This document shows, piece after piece, positions 52,864 through 62,128 of a stretch of DNA of 64,000 nt; within the stretch, counting starts at the first letter, position 1; every line of letters begins with the position of its first letter. Source of the stretch: an uncultured Tateyamaria sp. (GTDB lineage: Bacteria; Pseudomonadota; Alphaproteobacteria; Rhodobacterales; Rhodobacteraceae). The stretch covers positions 1 to 64,000 of the forward strand of contig NZ_CANKXW010000009.1 in the NCBI RefSeq assembly GCF_947487805.1. The letters are read 5' to 3'. A model generated the notes under the pieces. It had not been told where the DNA came from and did not search any database. It saw nothing but the letters and a program-made list of their open reading frames with translations. The translations under genes were made by a program, and so were the position numbers.

Positions 52864-54086
52864 ACGCTGGCCTGATAGCTGTCGAGTTCCCGGATCAGCG
52901 CCCGCCCCGACGGTGTTCCGTGCCGTTCGGCGAATTCGTCCCAGACGGCACCGAAGGGCATGTCCTTGAATTCCTCTGTCACCATCAGTCGCGTGGTATA
53001 ATCAAGCGCGGTTTCCGCCGATTTCAGCATGTCCATCGGCATCAGCAGGGCGCGCAGCAGCGCCTTTTGCATGTTGCGGGTGCCGATCACCCAGGCGGCG
53101 GTGCGGCTGATCGTGGCGTCAAAGAAGTCGAGCCCGATATGGGTGCGCCCGAGCAGGTCCGCGCTGACCAGTTCCTGTGCCATTTGCAGGATGTCGTCGC
53201 TGAGCAGGATGACGTGATCGCTGTCCCAGCGCATCGGGCGCGAGACGTGCAGCAGGATTTCATCCAGTGACAGGGCCACGGCGCTGAGTTTGTCGGCGAT
53301 GTTTTCGGTAGGGTGGAAATGGCCCATGTCGAGGCACAGCAGTGTGCCCTTGCGGATGGCGTAGCCCATGTAGAATTCGTGCGAGCCTATAGTGCAGGCC
53401 TCGACCCCGATCCCGAAGAGCTTGCTTTCGACCGCATCGCGCACATGCGCCTTGTCCTGTGGCTTGGTCAGCATCGCGTCCAGCGATGCCTCGAGCCGGG
53501 CGCGGGCGGCCATGCGGTCGATGGGGGTGTCCTTGTAGCCGTCGGGCACCCAGATGTTGTTGATGCACGCACTGCCCTGCGCGGCCCCCATTTGCGCGGC
53601 GATGTCGCGGCAGCGCCTGCCGTGTTCGATCCAGAAATCGCGGATGCCCTTGTCGGGGTGGCTGAGCGTGAGGTTGTCGTCGGCCTTGGCGTGGGCAAAG
53701 AAGGTGGGGTTGAAGTCGAGCCCGATGCCGTGCGCCTGGGCCCAGTCGACCCACGGGGCGAAGTGGCTGAACGCGATCTCGTCCCGGTCGGGGGAGGCGT
53801 CGGTGTCGAGGTACATCGCGTGCAGGTTCAGCCGGTGTTGGCCGGGTATCATGGCATAGGCGAATTCCAGATCCGCGCGCAATTCATCCGGCGTGCGGGC
53901 GCGGCCGGGGTGGTTGCCGGTGGCCTGAATGCCGCCGCCGGATGCGCCGCTGCGCGTCTCGAAGCCCACGACGTCGTCGCCTTGCCAGCAATGCATCGAA
54001 ATGGGCACGGTGGCCAGCCTGTCGAGGGCGGCCTCGGTGTCCACGTTCCAGTCCGCAAAGGCGGATTTTGCACTTTGATATCCCAT
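52848..54086 (-). CDS. rhaA: L-rhamnose isomerase, E. coli RhaA type
   Basis: 412 residues matching E. coli RhaA in pattern. It begins VPISMHCWQGDDVVGFE, then GGIQATGNHPGRARTPDELR. Metal-site residues lie in ESKLFGIGVEACTIGSHEFY, CLDMGHFHPTENIADK, and VSRPMRWDSDHVILL. It converts L-rhamnose to L-rhamnulose with Mn in the cytosol. It is encoded nine bases after rhaD on the same strand. From memory, the rhizobial rha locus has the other isomerase type (RhaI) at this place. Confidence 0.9.
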   Translation of the reverse strand: MGYQSAKSAFADWNVDTEAALDRLATVPISMHCWQGDDVVGFETRSGASGGGIQATGNHPGRARTPDELRADLEFAYAMIPGQHRLNLHAMYLDTDASPDRDEIAFSHFAPWVDWAQAHGIGLDFNPTFFAHAKADDNLTLSHPDKGIRDFWIEHGRRCRDIAAQMGAAQGSACINNIWVPDGYKDTPIDRMAARARLEASLDAMLTKPQDKAHVRDAVESKLFGIGVEACTIGSHEFYMGYAIRKGTLLCLDMGHFHPTENIADKLSAVALSLDEILLHVSRPMRWDSDHVILLSDDILQMAQELVSADLLGRTHIGLDFFDATISRTAAWVIGTRNMQKALLRALLMPMDMLKSAETALDYTTRLMVTEEFKDMPFGAVWDEFAERHGTPSGRALIRELDSYQASVSGRG

Positions 54087-54095
54087 ATCTGGTCC

Positions 54096-56198
54096 TTACC
54101 GCGTGAACGCCTGAACGTTGCCTGCGTCCACGTTGAGAATGTTGCCGGTGGACTTGGCCGAGGTGTCGGCGGCAAAGAAATAGCAGGCTTCGGCGATGTC
54201 TTCGGGCAGGACCGAGCGTTTGAGCAGGGACCGCTGGCGGTACATCTCTTCGAGGCCGTCCTTGTCGGTGCCATAGGTGCCCGCGCGCTGTTCGAGCCAG
54301 TCGCCTTCCCAGATTTTCGACCCGCGCAGGACCGCGTCGGGGTTGACGACATTGACGCGGATGCCGGCCTCGGCCCCTTCGAGGGCGAGGCAGCGGGCGA
54401 GGTGGATTTCGGCCGCCTTGGCCGTGCAATAGGCCGCTGCGTTAGGCGAGGCGGCGAGCCCGTTCTTGGAGGCGACGAAGACCAGCGCGCCGCCCATGTC
54501 CTGCACCCGCATCAGCTTGAACGCTGCGCGGCTGACGAGGAAATAGCCGGTGGACAGGATATCCATGTTCTTGTTCCAGAGCGCCAGCGAGGTGTCCTCG
54601 ATCGGGGCCGAGGATGCGATGCCCGCGTTGGACACGAGGATGTCGATGCCACCAAATTCAACGGCTGCATCGGCAAAGGCGGAGGCGACGGCATCCTCTT
54701 GCGTGACGTTCATTGCGACGCTGCGCACCACGTCCGTGCCGTAGCGCGCCGTAAGGTTGGCCTGGGTCGAGGCCAGCGCGTCCTCGTTGATGTCGGCCAG
54801 CACCACGCAGGCCCCTTCGGACAGGTAGCGATCCGCCGTGGCCGCGCCGATGCCGCCCGCGCCGCCCGTGACCAGTGCGACGCGTCCGGCCAGCGATTTG
54901 GGTTTCGGCATCCGTTGCAGCTTGGCCTCTTCGAGGAGCCAGTATTCGATGTCGAACGCCTCTTGCTCGGGCAGGCCCTGATAGGTGCTGACCGCGGAGG
55001 CACCGCGCATCACGTTGATCGCGTTGACATAGAACTCGCCCGAGATGCGGGCCGTGGCCTTGTCCTTGGCGAAGGTGATCATGCCCACGCCGGGCACGAG
55101 GTACACGACCGCGTTGGGGTCGCGCAGGGCCGGGCTGTCGTCATGTTTGCAGCGGTCGTAATAGGCGGCGTAGTCCTGGCGGTAGGCGTCGATCTGGGCG
55201 GGCAGGCCGTCCAGCACGTCGTCGATATTGCCCTGTGCGGGGTCAAAGGGCACCACCAGCGGGCGGATCTTGGTACGCAGGAAGTGGTCGGGGCAGGACG
55301 TGCCAAGCGCTGCCAGCGGTGCCATGTCCCGCGCATTTACGAATTCCAGCACGGCGTCGCTGTCGTTGAAATGGCCGACCATGTGCTGGTTGCCGGAGAC
55401 AAAGCCGCGGATCGCGGGCATCAGCCGGGCGGCGACGGCGCGGCGCTGGTCTGCGGGCAGGCTGTCATGCACCGGACCGCCAAATGCCGCGACGCCCTCG
55501 CTGCGTTCGGCCAGCCACCTGGTGGCGATATTGATCACGTCGATGGTCTGGTCATAGCAGTCGCGCGCCGTATCGGCCCAGGTAAAGAGCCCGTGGCTTT
55601 CCAACACGACGCCGTCGGCATCGGGGTTCTCGAGGCAGAATTCCTCGAGCCACAGCCCCAGTTTGTAGCCCGGTTTCTTCCACGGCAGCCAGCCGATGCG
55701 GTCGCCAAAGATCTCTCGGGTCAGGGCCTTGGAATTTTCGGATGCGGCGATGGCGATGATTGCGTCGGCGTGCACGTGATCCACATGCGCGCGCGGGACA
55801 TAGGCGTGCAGGGGCGTGTCAATCGAGGCGGCGCGGGGGTTCAGACGGAAGGTGCAGTGCGGCAGGTAGCCGACCATCTCGTCCTCGTGTTCGACACCGC
55901 GGTACAGCCCCTTGAGCGCATGCAGCTTGTCCATGTAGAGCGTGGCAAACCCGTCCATCGTGATGGACCCGATGTCGCCGCCCGATCCCTTGACCCACAG
56001 CACCTCGACCTGGCGGCCGGTGAGGGGGTCGGTTTCCATCACCTTGGCAGAGGTGTTGCCGCCGCCGTAATTCGTCACCCGCTTGTCGGCGCCAAGGATA
56101 TTGGACCGGTAGAGCAGCAGTTCCGATTCGCTCATTCCCGCGGCGGTCTGATCGTCCCACCGACGATCAAGGAGATGAGATTCCAGTGTTTTCAGCAT
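54096..56198 (-). CDS. rhaD: Bifunctional rhamnulose-1-P aldolase / short-chain dehydrogenase
   Basis: 700 residues. The class II aldolase domain (about 1-420) has NYGGGNTSAKVMET, KGSGGDIGSI, zinc ligands in RAHVDHVHADAIIAIA and LESHGLFTW. The SDR domain (about 425-700) has VALVTGGAGGIGAATADRYL, SNAGIASS and the YxxxK pair in AAYCTAKAAEIH. The fusion cleaves L-rhamnulose-1-phosphate to DHAP and L-lactaldehyde and is thought to oxidise the aldehyde. The ATG at 56198 begins MLKTLESHLLDRRWDD, with a GGAGGAAA RBS. Confidence 0.9.
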   Translation of the reverse strand: MLKTLESHLLDRRWDDQTAAGMSESELLLYRSNILGADKRVTNYGGGNTSAKVMETDPLTGRQVEVLWVKGSGGDIGSITMDGFATLYMDKLHALKGLYRGVEHEDEMVGYLPHCTFRLNPRAASIDTPLHAYVPRAHVDHVHADAIIAIAASENSKALTREIFGDRIGWLPWKKPGYKLGLWLEEFCLENPDADGVVLESHGLFTWADTARDCYDQTIDVINIATRWLAERSEGVAAFGGPVHDSLPADQRRAVAARLMPAIRGFVSGNQHMVGHFNDSDAVLEFVNARDMAPLAALGTSCPDHFLRTKIRPLVVPFDPAQGNIDDVLDGLPAQIDAYRQDYAAYYDRCKHDDSPALRDPNAVVYLVPGVGMITFAKDKATARISGEFYVNAINVMRGASAVSTYQGLPEQEAFDIEYWLLEEAKLQRMPKPKSLAGRVALVTGGAGGIGAATADRYLSEGACVVLADINEDALASTQANLTARYGTDVVRSVAMNVTQEDAVASAFADAAVEFGGIDILVSNAGIASSAPIEDTSLALWNKNMDILSTGYFLVSRAAFKLMRVQDMGGALVFVASKNGLAASPNAAAYCTAKAAEIHLARCLALEGAEAGIRVNVVNPDAVLRGSKIWEGDWLEQRAGTYGTDKDGLEEMYRQRSLLKRSVLPEDIAEACYFFAADTSAKSTGNILNVDAGNVQAFTR

Positions 56199-56281
56199 GT
56201 TTCCTCCCGGTCGACGCGGCGCGCCGGTCTGTGTGACTTGGCCCAAGGCTGGGAGGATCGAGGTCTTTTGTCAATCAGTTT

Positions 56282-56338
56282 CAATCAAAAACAATCATGC
56301 TGCGACGCAGAATGATTGCTAATGATCGTTTTTGATTG
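56282..56338. promoter_or_regulatory. RhaR operator region (large inverted repeat)
   Basis: CAATCAAAAACAATCAT (56282-56298) and ATGATCGTTTTTGATTG (56322-56338) are 17-base inverted arms with one mismatch. Extra TCAATCA copies at 56271-56287 and AATGATTG at 56311-56318 repeat the half-site. Located between divergent rhaD and rhaR; a typical DeoR-family operator array. Confidence 0.65.
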
Positions 56339-56385
56339 ACAGATGCGGCGAATCTGCACAGCTTGAAGCACCAAGGGAGGCCCAG

Positions 56386-57186
56386 ATGCACGAAAAAGAA
56401 CGCCATACGATCATCCTGTCCGCCGTCGAGGAACGGCCCGTCGTCACGGTGGGGGATCTGTGCAATCTGACCGGCGCATCCGAGGCCACGATCCGGCGCG
56501 ACATCGCCACGCTGGACCAGAACAGCCAGCTGCGCCGTGTGCGTGGCGGGGCCGAGGCGTTGCACCCGCCGCAATTCGTGGGGCTTGCCGGGCGTCCGTT
56601 TTCGGTAAACGAAACGATGCGCATAGAAGAAAAGCAGGCGATTGCCGCCGCCGCCGTCGATCTGTGCGACGAAGGCGATGCGATCATCATCAATGGCGGC
56701 ACCACGACCTTTCAGATGGTGCATCCGCTGGCCAGTCGCCGGATGCAGGTCTTTACCAATTCGTTCCCGATTGCCGAGCACCTGCTGAAGCATTCCAAGA
56801 ACACGGTGATGCTGTCGGGTGGCACCATCTATCGCGAGCAGAACATCATCCTGTCGCCCTTTGACAATGACGTGACCCGCAATTTCTGTGCGCGGCGCAT
56901 GTTCATGGGCGCGCAGGGGCTTGGCCCGCTGGGTCTGATGGAGGCGGACCCGCTGCTGATCCAGGCGGAGCAGAAATTGATCGGGCAGGCGGACGAGTTG
57001 GTCGTTCTGGCCGACAGTTCGAAGTTCGAGCAGCGCTCGAGCCTTGTTCTGTGCCCGCTGAGCCGGATCACCACCGTCATCACCGATGACCAGATTTCAG
57101 ACAAAGCGGCCGCGATGCTCGAGGCCGCCGAAGTGACCCTGATTGTCGCCCAGTCGGGCGGCTCTCAAAAGGCAGCCGCGTCATAA
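56386..57186 (+). CDS. rhaR: DeoR-family regulator of rhamnose genes
   Basis: 266 residues. The DeoR HTH is at 5-60 (GDLCNLTGASEATIRRDIAT), and the sugar-phosphate sensor domain is DeoRC (EGDAIIINGGTTTFQM; VMLSGGTIYREQNI; DSSKFEQRSSLVLCPL). The ATG at 56386 has a GGGAGG RBS. It opens the rhaR-S-T-P-Q-M-K gene row and probably represses both divergent units until a rhamnose intermediate binds. Confidence 0.87.
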   Translation: MHEKERHTIILSAVEERPVVTVGDLCNLTGASEATIRRDIATLDQNSQLRRVRGGAEALHPPQFVGLAGRPFSVNETMRIEEKQAIAAAAVDLCDEGDAIIINGGTTTFQMVHPLASRRMQVFTNSFPIAEHLLKHSKNTVMLSGGTIYREQNIILSPFDNDVTRNFCARRMFMGAQGLGPLGLMEADPLLIQAEQKLIGQADELVVLADSSKFEQRSSLVLCPLSRITTVITDDQISDKAAAMLEAAEVTLIVAQSGGSQKAAAS

Positions 57187-57224
57187 GTGCTGTCGAAGCG
57201 AACGTAAATTTAGGGAGGAAACCA

Positions 57225-58226
57225 ATGAAACGTCGCACGTTTACTACACTCACAGCCGGGCTTAGCCTTGTGGCGGGCCTGTATGGCACCACCGCGCTGG
57301 CCGCCGATGACATGCGCATCGCGCTGGTGGTCAAGGCGCTTGGCATCGGATTTTTCGAGGCCGCCGCCGAGGGCGCGCAAGAGGCCGCAGACGAACTGGG
57401 CGGGGTGGAGATCATCTATACCGGTCCCACGGACACCACCGCCGAGGGCCAGATCGAGGTTCTCAATTCGCTGATCGCGCAGGGCGTGGATGCGATTGCG
57501 GTATCGGCCAACGATACCGACGCGCTGGTGCCGACGCTGAAAAAGGCGATGCAGCGCGGGATCACCGTGATCTCGTGGGATTCGGGCGTGGCGGACGAAG
57601 GCCGTCAGGTGCACCTGAACCCGTCGTCCAACGCGCTGATCGGCAACATGATCATCAAGCTGGCCGCCGATCACCTGCCTGATGGCGGTGACGTGGCGCT
57701 GTTGTCGGCCACCACCACATCGACCAACCAGAACATCTGGATGGAAGAGATGAACAAGGTGATGGGCAACTATCCGGGCATCAACGTGGTGTCGACCGTC
57801 TATGGCGACGATCTGGCCGACAAGTCCTATCGCGAGGCCACGGGGCTGATGCAGTCGTTCCCGGATCTGGATGCGATCATCGCGCCGACATCCGTGGGCA
57901 TCGTGGCCGCCGCGCAGGCGGTCGTGGATGCGGGCAAGGTCGGTGAGGTCAACGTGACCGGCCTGGGTCTGCCATCGGAGATGGCCGGTGCCATCGAAAG
58001 CGGCGCGTCCCAGTCCTTTGCCATCTGGAACCCGATTGACCTCGGATATTCCGCGACGATGATCGCGCACGCCTTGGCATCCGGCAAGGCCACGGCGGAG
58101 CCCGGCGCGGAGATCTCGATTGGCCGCGTGGGCACCATCACGCTGGACGAGACCAATTCGGCCGCCATGGCGGACCCGTTTGTCTATGACGCGTCCAATA
58201 TCGAACAGTTCAAATCGATCTTCTGA
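57225..58226 (+). CDS. rhaS: Rhamnose ABC importer substrate-binding protein
   Basis: 333 residues with a signal peptide (MKRRTFTTLTAGLSLVAGLY, cleaved near ALA-AD). The periplasmic sugar-binding fold (family 2, type I) is shown by IALVVKALGIGFFEAAAEGA, QGVDAIAVSANDTDALVP, VISWDSGVADEGRQVHLNPS. It delivers L-rhamnose to RhaPQ. RBS GGGAGGAAA. A hairpin follows the gene. Confidence 0.9.
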   Translation: MKRRTFTTLTAGLSLVAGLYGTTALAADDMRIALVVKALGIGFFEAAAEGAQEAADELGGVEIIYTGPTDTTAEGQIEVLNSLIAQGVDAIAVSANDTDALVPTLKKAMQRGITVISWDSGVADEGRQVHLNPSSNALIGNMIIKLAADHLPDGGDVALLSATTTSTNQNIWMEEMNKVMGNYPGINVVSTVYGDDLADKSYREATGLMQSFPDLDAIIAPTSVGIVAAAQAVVDAGKVGEVNVTGLGLPSEMAGAIESGASQSFAIWNPIDLGYSATMIAHALASGKATAEPGAEISIGRVGTITLDETNSAAMADPFVYDASNIEQFKSIF

Positions 58227-58238
58227 TTGGTCCGAACC

Positions 58239-58270
58239 CTGGCCCGGCGTGTATGGTTGCGCCGGGCCAG
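58239..58270 (+). other. Hairpin between rhaS and rhaT
   Basis: CTGGCCCGGCG, a ten-base loop, then CGCCGGGCCAG. It is an 11-base-pair perfect stem without a following T-run. It likely stabilises rhaS mRNA or partly terminates, giving more binding protein than transporter. Confidence 0.65.
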
Positions 58271-58302
58271 TCCAATACCCCGCACAAGAACCGAGACCGT
58301 CA

Positions 58303-59835
58303 ATGTTGAAACACGCAGAGACATCTGTGCCGTCGGGACCTGCGACCGACGCCCAGTCGGTTCTGGCACTGCGCGGCATCACCAAGACCTTTCCGGGCGT
58401 CAAGGCGCTGTCGGAGGTCGCGCTGGAGCTGATCCCCGGCAAGGTCACCGCGCTGATCGGAGAGAACGGCGCGGGCAAGTCCACGGTGGTCAAAATCCTG
58501 ACCGGCATCTACCAGCCTGACGGCGGGGATATCCTTGTGGACGGCGCGCCGACGGTCTTTGCGACGCCGCAGGCGGCCGCAGACAACGGCGTCACGGCGA
58601 TCCATCAGGAGACGGTGCTGTTTGACGAACTGTCGGTGGCCGAGAACATCTTTCTTGGTCATGCGCCGCGCGGTGCCTTTGGCCTGATCGACCGCAAGGC
58701 GATGCGTGCCGCGGCCCGTGAGATCCTGGACAGCATCGGGGCGGCCATCGATCCCGATCACAAGCTGAAGGATCTGGGCATCGCCAGCAAGCATCTGGTG
58801 GCCATCGCACGCGCGCTGTCGATTGACGCGCGGGTCGTGATCATGGACGAGCCCACCGCGGCGCTGTCGCACAAGGAAATCGAAGAGCTTTATGCGCTGG
58901 TCGACACGCTCAAGGCGCAGGGCAAGGCGATCCTGTTCATCAGCCACAAGTTCGACGAGATCTTTCGCATCGCGGACAATTTCACCGTCTTTCGGGATGG
59001 CCAACTGATCGGGCATGGCGCGATTGCGGATGTGACCGAGGCGGATCTGGTCAGGATGATGGTCGGGCGCGACATCAGCCAGATTTTTCCCAAACGGGCA
59101 TCCAGCCTGGGCGATGTGGTGCTGCGGGTGACGGGTTATGCCCATCCCACGGAATTCGACGACATCAGCTTTGAGCTGCGGCGGGGCGAGATCCTTGGCT
59201 TTTACGGTCTGGTGGGGGCCGGACGGTCCGAGTTCATGCAGGCGCTTTTCGGGATCACGCGGGCGATGGCGGGCCGTGTCGAGATCGACGGCGCGCCGGT
59301 AAAGATCGGGTCGGCGGCGGATGCGGTAAGCCATGGCATCGTCTATGTGCCAGAGGACCGTGGCAAACAGGGCGCCATCCTGGATCTGCCGATCTTTCAG
59401 AATGTCACCTTGCCGTCTCTGGGCCGGATTTCGGGCAAGGGGTTCCTGAAACTGGCCGAGGAATTCAAGCTGGCCCGTGAATACACGGAGCGGCTGGATC
59501 TGCGGGCGGCGTCGCTGGACACGCCGGTGGGCAACCTGTCGGGGGGCAATCAGCAAAAGGTGGTGATCGCCAAGTGGCTGGCAACGCAGCCCAAGGTCAT
59601 CATCCTCGATGAGCCGACAAAAGGCGTCGACATCGGGTCCAAGGCAGCGGTGCATGAGTTCATGGCGGAACTGGCAGCACGGGGTCTGGCCGTGATCATG
59701 GTCAGTTCCGAGATCCCGGAGGTGCTGGGCATGTCCGACCGCGCGATCGTGATGCGCGAGGGGCGCATGGTGGCCGAGCTGCCCAAGGCGGAGCTTGCGC
59801 CCGAAACACTTGTCCGCCACGCGGCCGGTATCTGA
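58303..59835 (+). CDS. rhaT: Rhamnose ABC importer ATPase (tandem domains)
   Basis: 510 residues in the RbsA/XylG layout. NBD1 has Walker A GENGAGKS at 53-60 and VIMDEPTAALSHKEIEELYA. Its signature is degenerate (LGIASKHLVAIARALS). NBD2 has the usual weak P-loop GLVGAGRSEFMQ but an intact LSGGNQQKVVIAKWL and VIILDEPTKGVDIGSK. This asymmetry is normal for carbohydrate importers. The ATG at 58303 is used. Confidence 0.9.
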   Translation: MLKHAETSVPSGPATDAQSVLALRGITKTFPGVKALSEVALELIPGKVTALIGENGAGKSTVVKILTGIYQPDGGDILVDGAPTVFATPQAAADNGVTAIHQETVLFDELSVAENIFLGHAPRGAFGLIDRKAMRAAAREILDSIGAAIDPDHKLKDLGIASKHLVAIARALSIDARVVIMDEPTAALSHKEIEELYALVDTLKAQGKAILFISHKFDEIFRIADNFTVFRDGQLIGHGAIADVTEADLVRMMVGRDISQIFPKRASSLGDVVLRVTGYAHPTEFDDISFELRRGEILGFYGLVGAGRSEFMQALFGITRAMAGRVEIDGAPVKIGSAADAVSHGIVYVPEDRGKQGAILDLPIFQNVTLPSLGRISGKGFLKLAEEFKLAREYTERLDLRAASLDTPVGNLSGGNQQKVVIAKWLATQPKVIILDEPTKGVDIGSKAAVHEFMAELAARGLAVIMVSSEIPEVLGMSDRAIVMREGRMVAELPKAELAPETLVRHAAGI

Positions 59836-59847
59836 GGGGAAACGACC

Positions 59848-60831
59848 ATGCTCAAACGCTTTTTCACATCGCGCGAGGCCCTGCTGGTGGGGGCGATTGG
59901 CCTGCTTCTGGTGCTGATCGCGTCGCGCTTTCCGGCCTTTGTCGCACCGTCCAACCTGGCCAATGTGTTCAACGACAGTGCGCCCCTGATCCTGCTGGCC
60001 ATCGGGCAGATGATCGTGATCCTGACCAAGTGCATCGATCTGAGCGTCGCCGCCAACCTGGCGCTTACCGGGATGGTCGTGGCGATGATCAACGTGGCCG
60101 CACCGGGCCTGCCGATCGTGGTAATCCTGCTGGTCGCCATCGGGCTGGGCACCGTGCTGGGCATGATCAACGGGGTGTTGGTGTGGAAACTGTCGATACC
60201 GCCCATTGTCGTGACCCTCGGGACGATGACCATTTTCCGCGGCATCATCTTTGTCATTTCAGACGGAAAATGGGTCAACAGCCACGAGATGAGCCCGGCC
60301 TTCAAGGCATTCCCGCGCGCCGAGTTGCTTGGGCTGCCGGTTCTGGGCTGGATCGCCATCATCGCCGTGATCGGGTTCAGCATTGTGATGACGCGGACCA
60401 CGCTGGGCCGCGCGTTCTATGCGGCGGGGGGCAACCCGCATGCGGCGACCTATGCGGGCATCAACGTGGGCAAGACGCAGTTCTGGGCCTTTACCATTTC
60501 GGGCGCTCTGGCGGGGCTGACCGGGTATCTGTGGGTGTCACGCTTTGCCGTGTCCTATGTGGATATCGCGGGCGGGTTCGAGCTGGACGTGGTGGCGGCC
60601 TGCGTGATCGGTGGCGTGTCGATCATGGGGGGCATCGGCACCGTCGCGGGCGCGCTGCTGGGGGCGCTGTTCCTTGGCATCATCAAGAACGCGCTGCCGG
60701 TGGTCGATATCTCTCCGTTCTGGCAACTGGCCATCTCGGGCAGTGCCATCATCATCGCCGTGGCCCTGAACGCGCAGGCGAACCGGGACAAGGGGCGCAT
60801 CATCCTCAAACGCGCGGAGCAGGCCACATGA
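59848..60831 (+). CDS. rhaP: Rhamnose ABC importer permease RhaP
   Basis: 327 residues, 8-10 helices of the RbsC family. It contains [60 protein letters not shown], and the C-terminal [20 protein letters not shown]. It begins 12 bases after rhaT and its stop overlaps the rhaQ ATG (ATGA). Confidence 0.9.
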   Translation: MLKRFFTSREALLVGAIGLLLVLIASRFPAFVAPSNLANVFNDSAPLILLAIGQMIVILTKCIDLSVAANLALTGMVVAMINVAAPGLPIVVILLVAIGLGTVLGMINGVLVWKLSIPPIVVTLGTMTIFRGIIFVISDGKWVNSHEMSPAFKAFPRAELLGLPVLGWIAIIAVIGFSIVMTRTTLGRAFYAAGGNPHAATYAGINVGKTQFWAFTISGALAGLTGYLWVSRFAVSYVDIAGGFELDVVAACVIGGVSIMGGIGTVAGALLGALFLGIIKNALPVVDISPFWQLAISGSAIIIAVALNAQANRDKGRIILKRAEQAT

Positions 60832-61814
60832 GCACGCAGGACCGTTTCATCCCGGACCGTCTGCGGTCCCCCCTCGAACAGCGGATCAAGAGCTGGGAGA
60901 CCCTGCTGCTGGCCGTGGCCATCGCGATCTTCGTCGCCAACAGCTTTGCCTCGCCCTATTTCCTGAATGCCTGGAACCTGAGCGACGCAACCTTCAACTT
61001 TACCGAAAAGGCGATGATCGCCTTTGCCATGGCGCTGCTGATCATCTCGGGCGAGATCGACCTGTCTGTGGCCGCCATCATCGCGCTGGCCTCGACGGCG
61101 ATGGGGGCGGCGGTGCAGGTGGGCGTGGGCACGCCGGGGCTTGTGTTGATCGGGCTGGGCGTCGGCCTGATCTGTGGCGCGTTCAACGGCGTGCTGGTGA
61201 CGCGGTTTGGCCTGCCGTCCATCGTGGTGACCATCGGCACCATGAGCCTGTTTCGCGGTATTTCCTTTATCGTGCTGGGGGACCAGTCGTTTCAGGGCTA
61301 TCCGTCCGGGTTTTCGTGGTTCGGGCAGGGCTATGTCTGGTGGGTGATCTCGTTCGAGCTGGTGCTCTTTGCGGTGATCGCGGTGATTTATGCGGTGCTG
61401 CTGCACAAGACCAACTTTGGCCGCGCAGTCTATGCGATTGGCAACAACGCCACGGGGGCGATGTTTTCCGGCATCCGGGTTGCGCGGGTAAAGTTCATCC
61501 TGTTCCTGCTGACCGGCCTGATGTCGGGTGTGGCGGCGGTGTGCCTGACCGCGCGGCTGGGGTCGACGCGACCGTCGATTGCCACCGGCTGGGAGCTGGA
61601 GGTGGTGACCATGGTCGTTCTGGGGGGCGTCAGCATCCTCGGCGGATCGGGCACCATCGTGGGCGTGGTGATCGCGGCATTCGTGATGGGGCTGGTGACT
61701 TTTGGCCTCGGGCTTTTGAACGTGCCGGGCATTGTCATGTCGATCGTCATCGGTGCGCTGCTGATCGGGGTCATCGCCCTGCCGCGTCTGTGGTCGATGT
61801 GGCGGGCGGGCTGA
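60828..61814 (+). CDS. rhaQ: Rhamnose ABC importer permease RhaQ
   Basis: 328 residues, paralogous to RhaP. It contains [60 protein letters not shown] and [20 protein letters not shown]. The two form a heterodimeric channel. Overlaps at both ends (ATGA with rhaP, one base with rhaM) show tight co-translation. Confidence 0.9.
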   Translation: MSTQDRFIPDRLRSPLEQRIKSWETLLLAVAIAIFVANSFASPYFLNAWNLSDATFNFTEKAMIAFAMALLIISGEIDLSVAAIIALASTAMGAAVQVGVGTPGLVLIGLGVGLICGAFNGVLVTRFGLPSIVVTIGTMSLFRGISFIVLGDQSFQGYPSGFSWFGQGYVWWVISFELVLFAVIAVIYAVLLHKTNFGRAVYAIGNNATGAMFSGIRVARVKFILFLLTGLMSGVAAVCLTARLGSTRPSIATGWELEVVTMVVLGGVSILGGSGTIVGVVIAAFVMGLVTFGLGLLNVPGIVMSIVIGALLIGVIALPRLWSMWRAG

Positions 61815-62128
61815 TGGAAAAGATCGCCTTTACGATGCAGCTGCGCCCCGGCTGCCGCGCCGCCTACATCCAGCGCCATGACGAGATCTGGCCCGAGCTG
61901 TCCGCGCTGCTGGCAGAGGCGGGCGTGCGGGACTATTCGATCCATCTGGACCCGCAGACGCATGTTCTCTTTGCCGTGCTGTGGCGCGAAGAGGGGCACG
62001 GCATGGACGATCTGCCTGCGCATCCGGTGATGCAGCGGTGGTGGGCGCATATGGCCGACATCATGGAGACCCATGCCGACAACGCCCCCGTTGTCACCCC
62101 TCTCGAGACCGTGTTTCACATGCCATGA
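61814..62128 (+). CDS. rhaM: L-rhamnose mutarotase
   Basis: 104 residues, the family length. Catalytic Tyr18 and His22 fall in [14 protein letters not shown], with the Trp-rich end [11 protein letters not shown]. It interconverts alpha and beta anomers of L-rhamnose (also called RhaU in rhizobia). It is the sixth gene of the row, overlapping rhaQ by one base and rhaK by four. Confidence 0.9.
   Translation: MEKIAFTMQLRPGCRAAYIQRHDEIWPELSALLAEAGVRDYSIHLDPQTHVLFAVLWREEGHGMDDLPAHPVMQRWWAHMADIMETHADNAPVVTPLETVFHMP

Noticed and set aside
53313-56315. A 1000-codon open frame on the plus strand
   Set aside because: It is antisense to rhaA and rhaD, whose motifs are unmistakable. Its composition (His/Arg/Gly-rich, no domain) is the normal mirror of GC-rich coding DNA.
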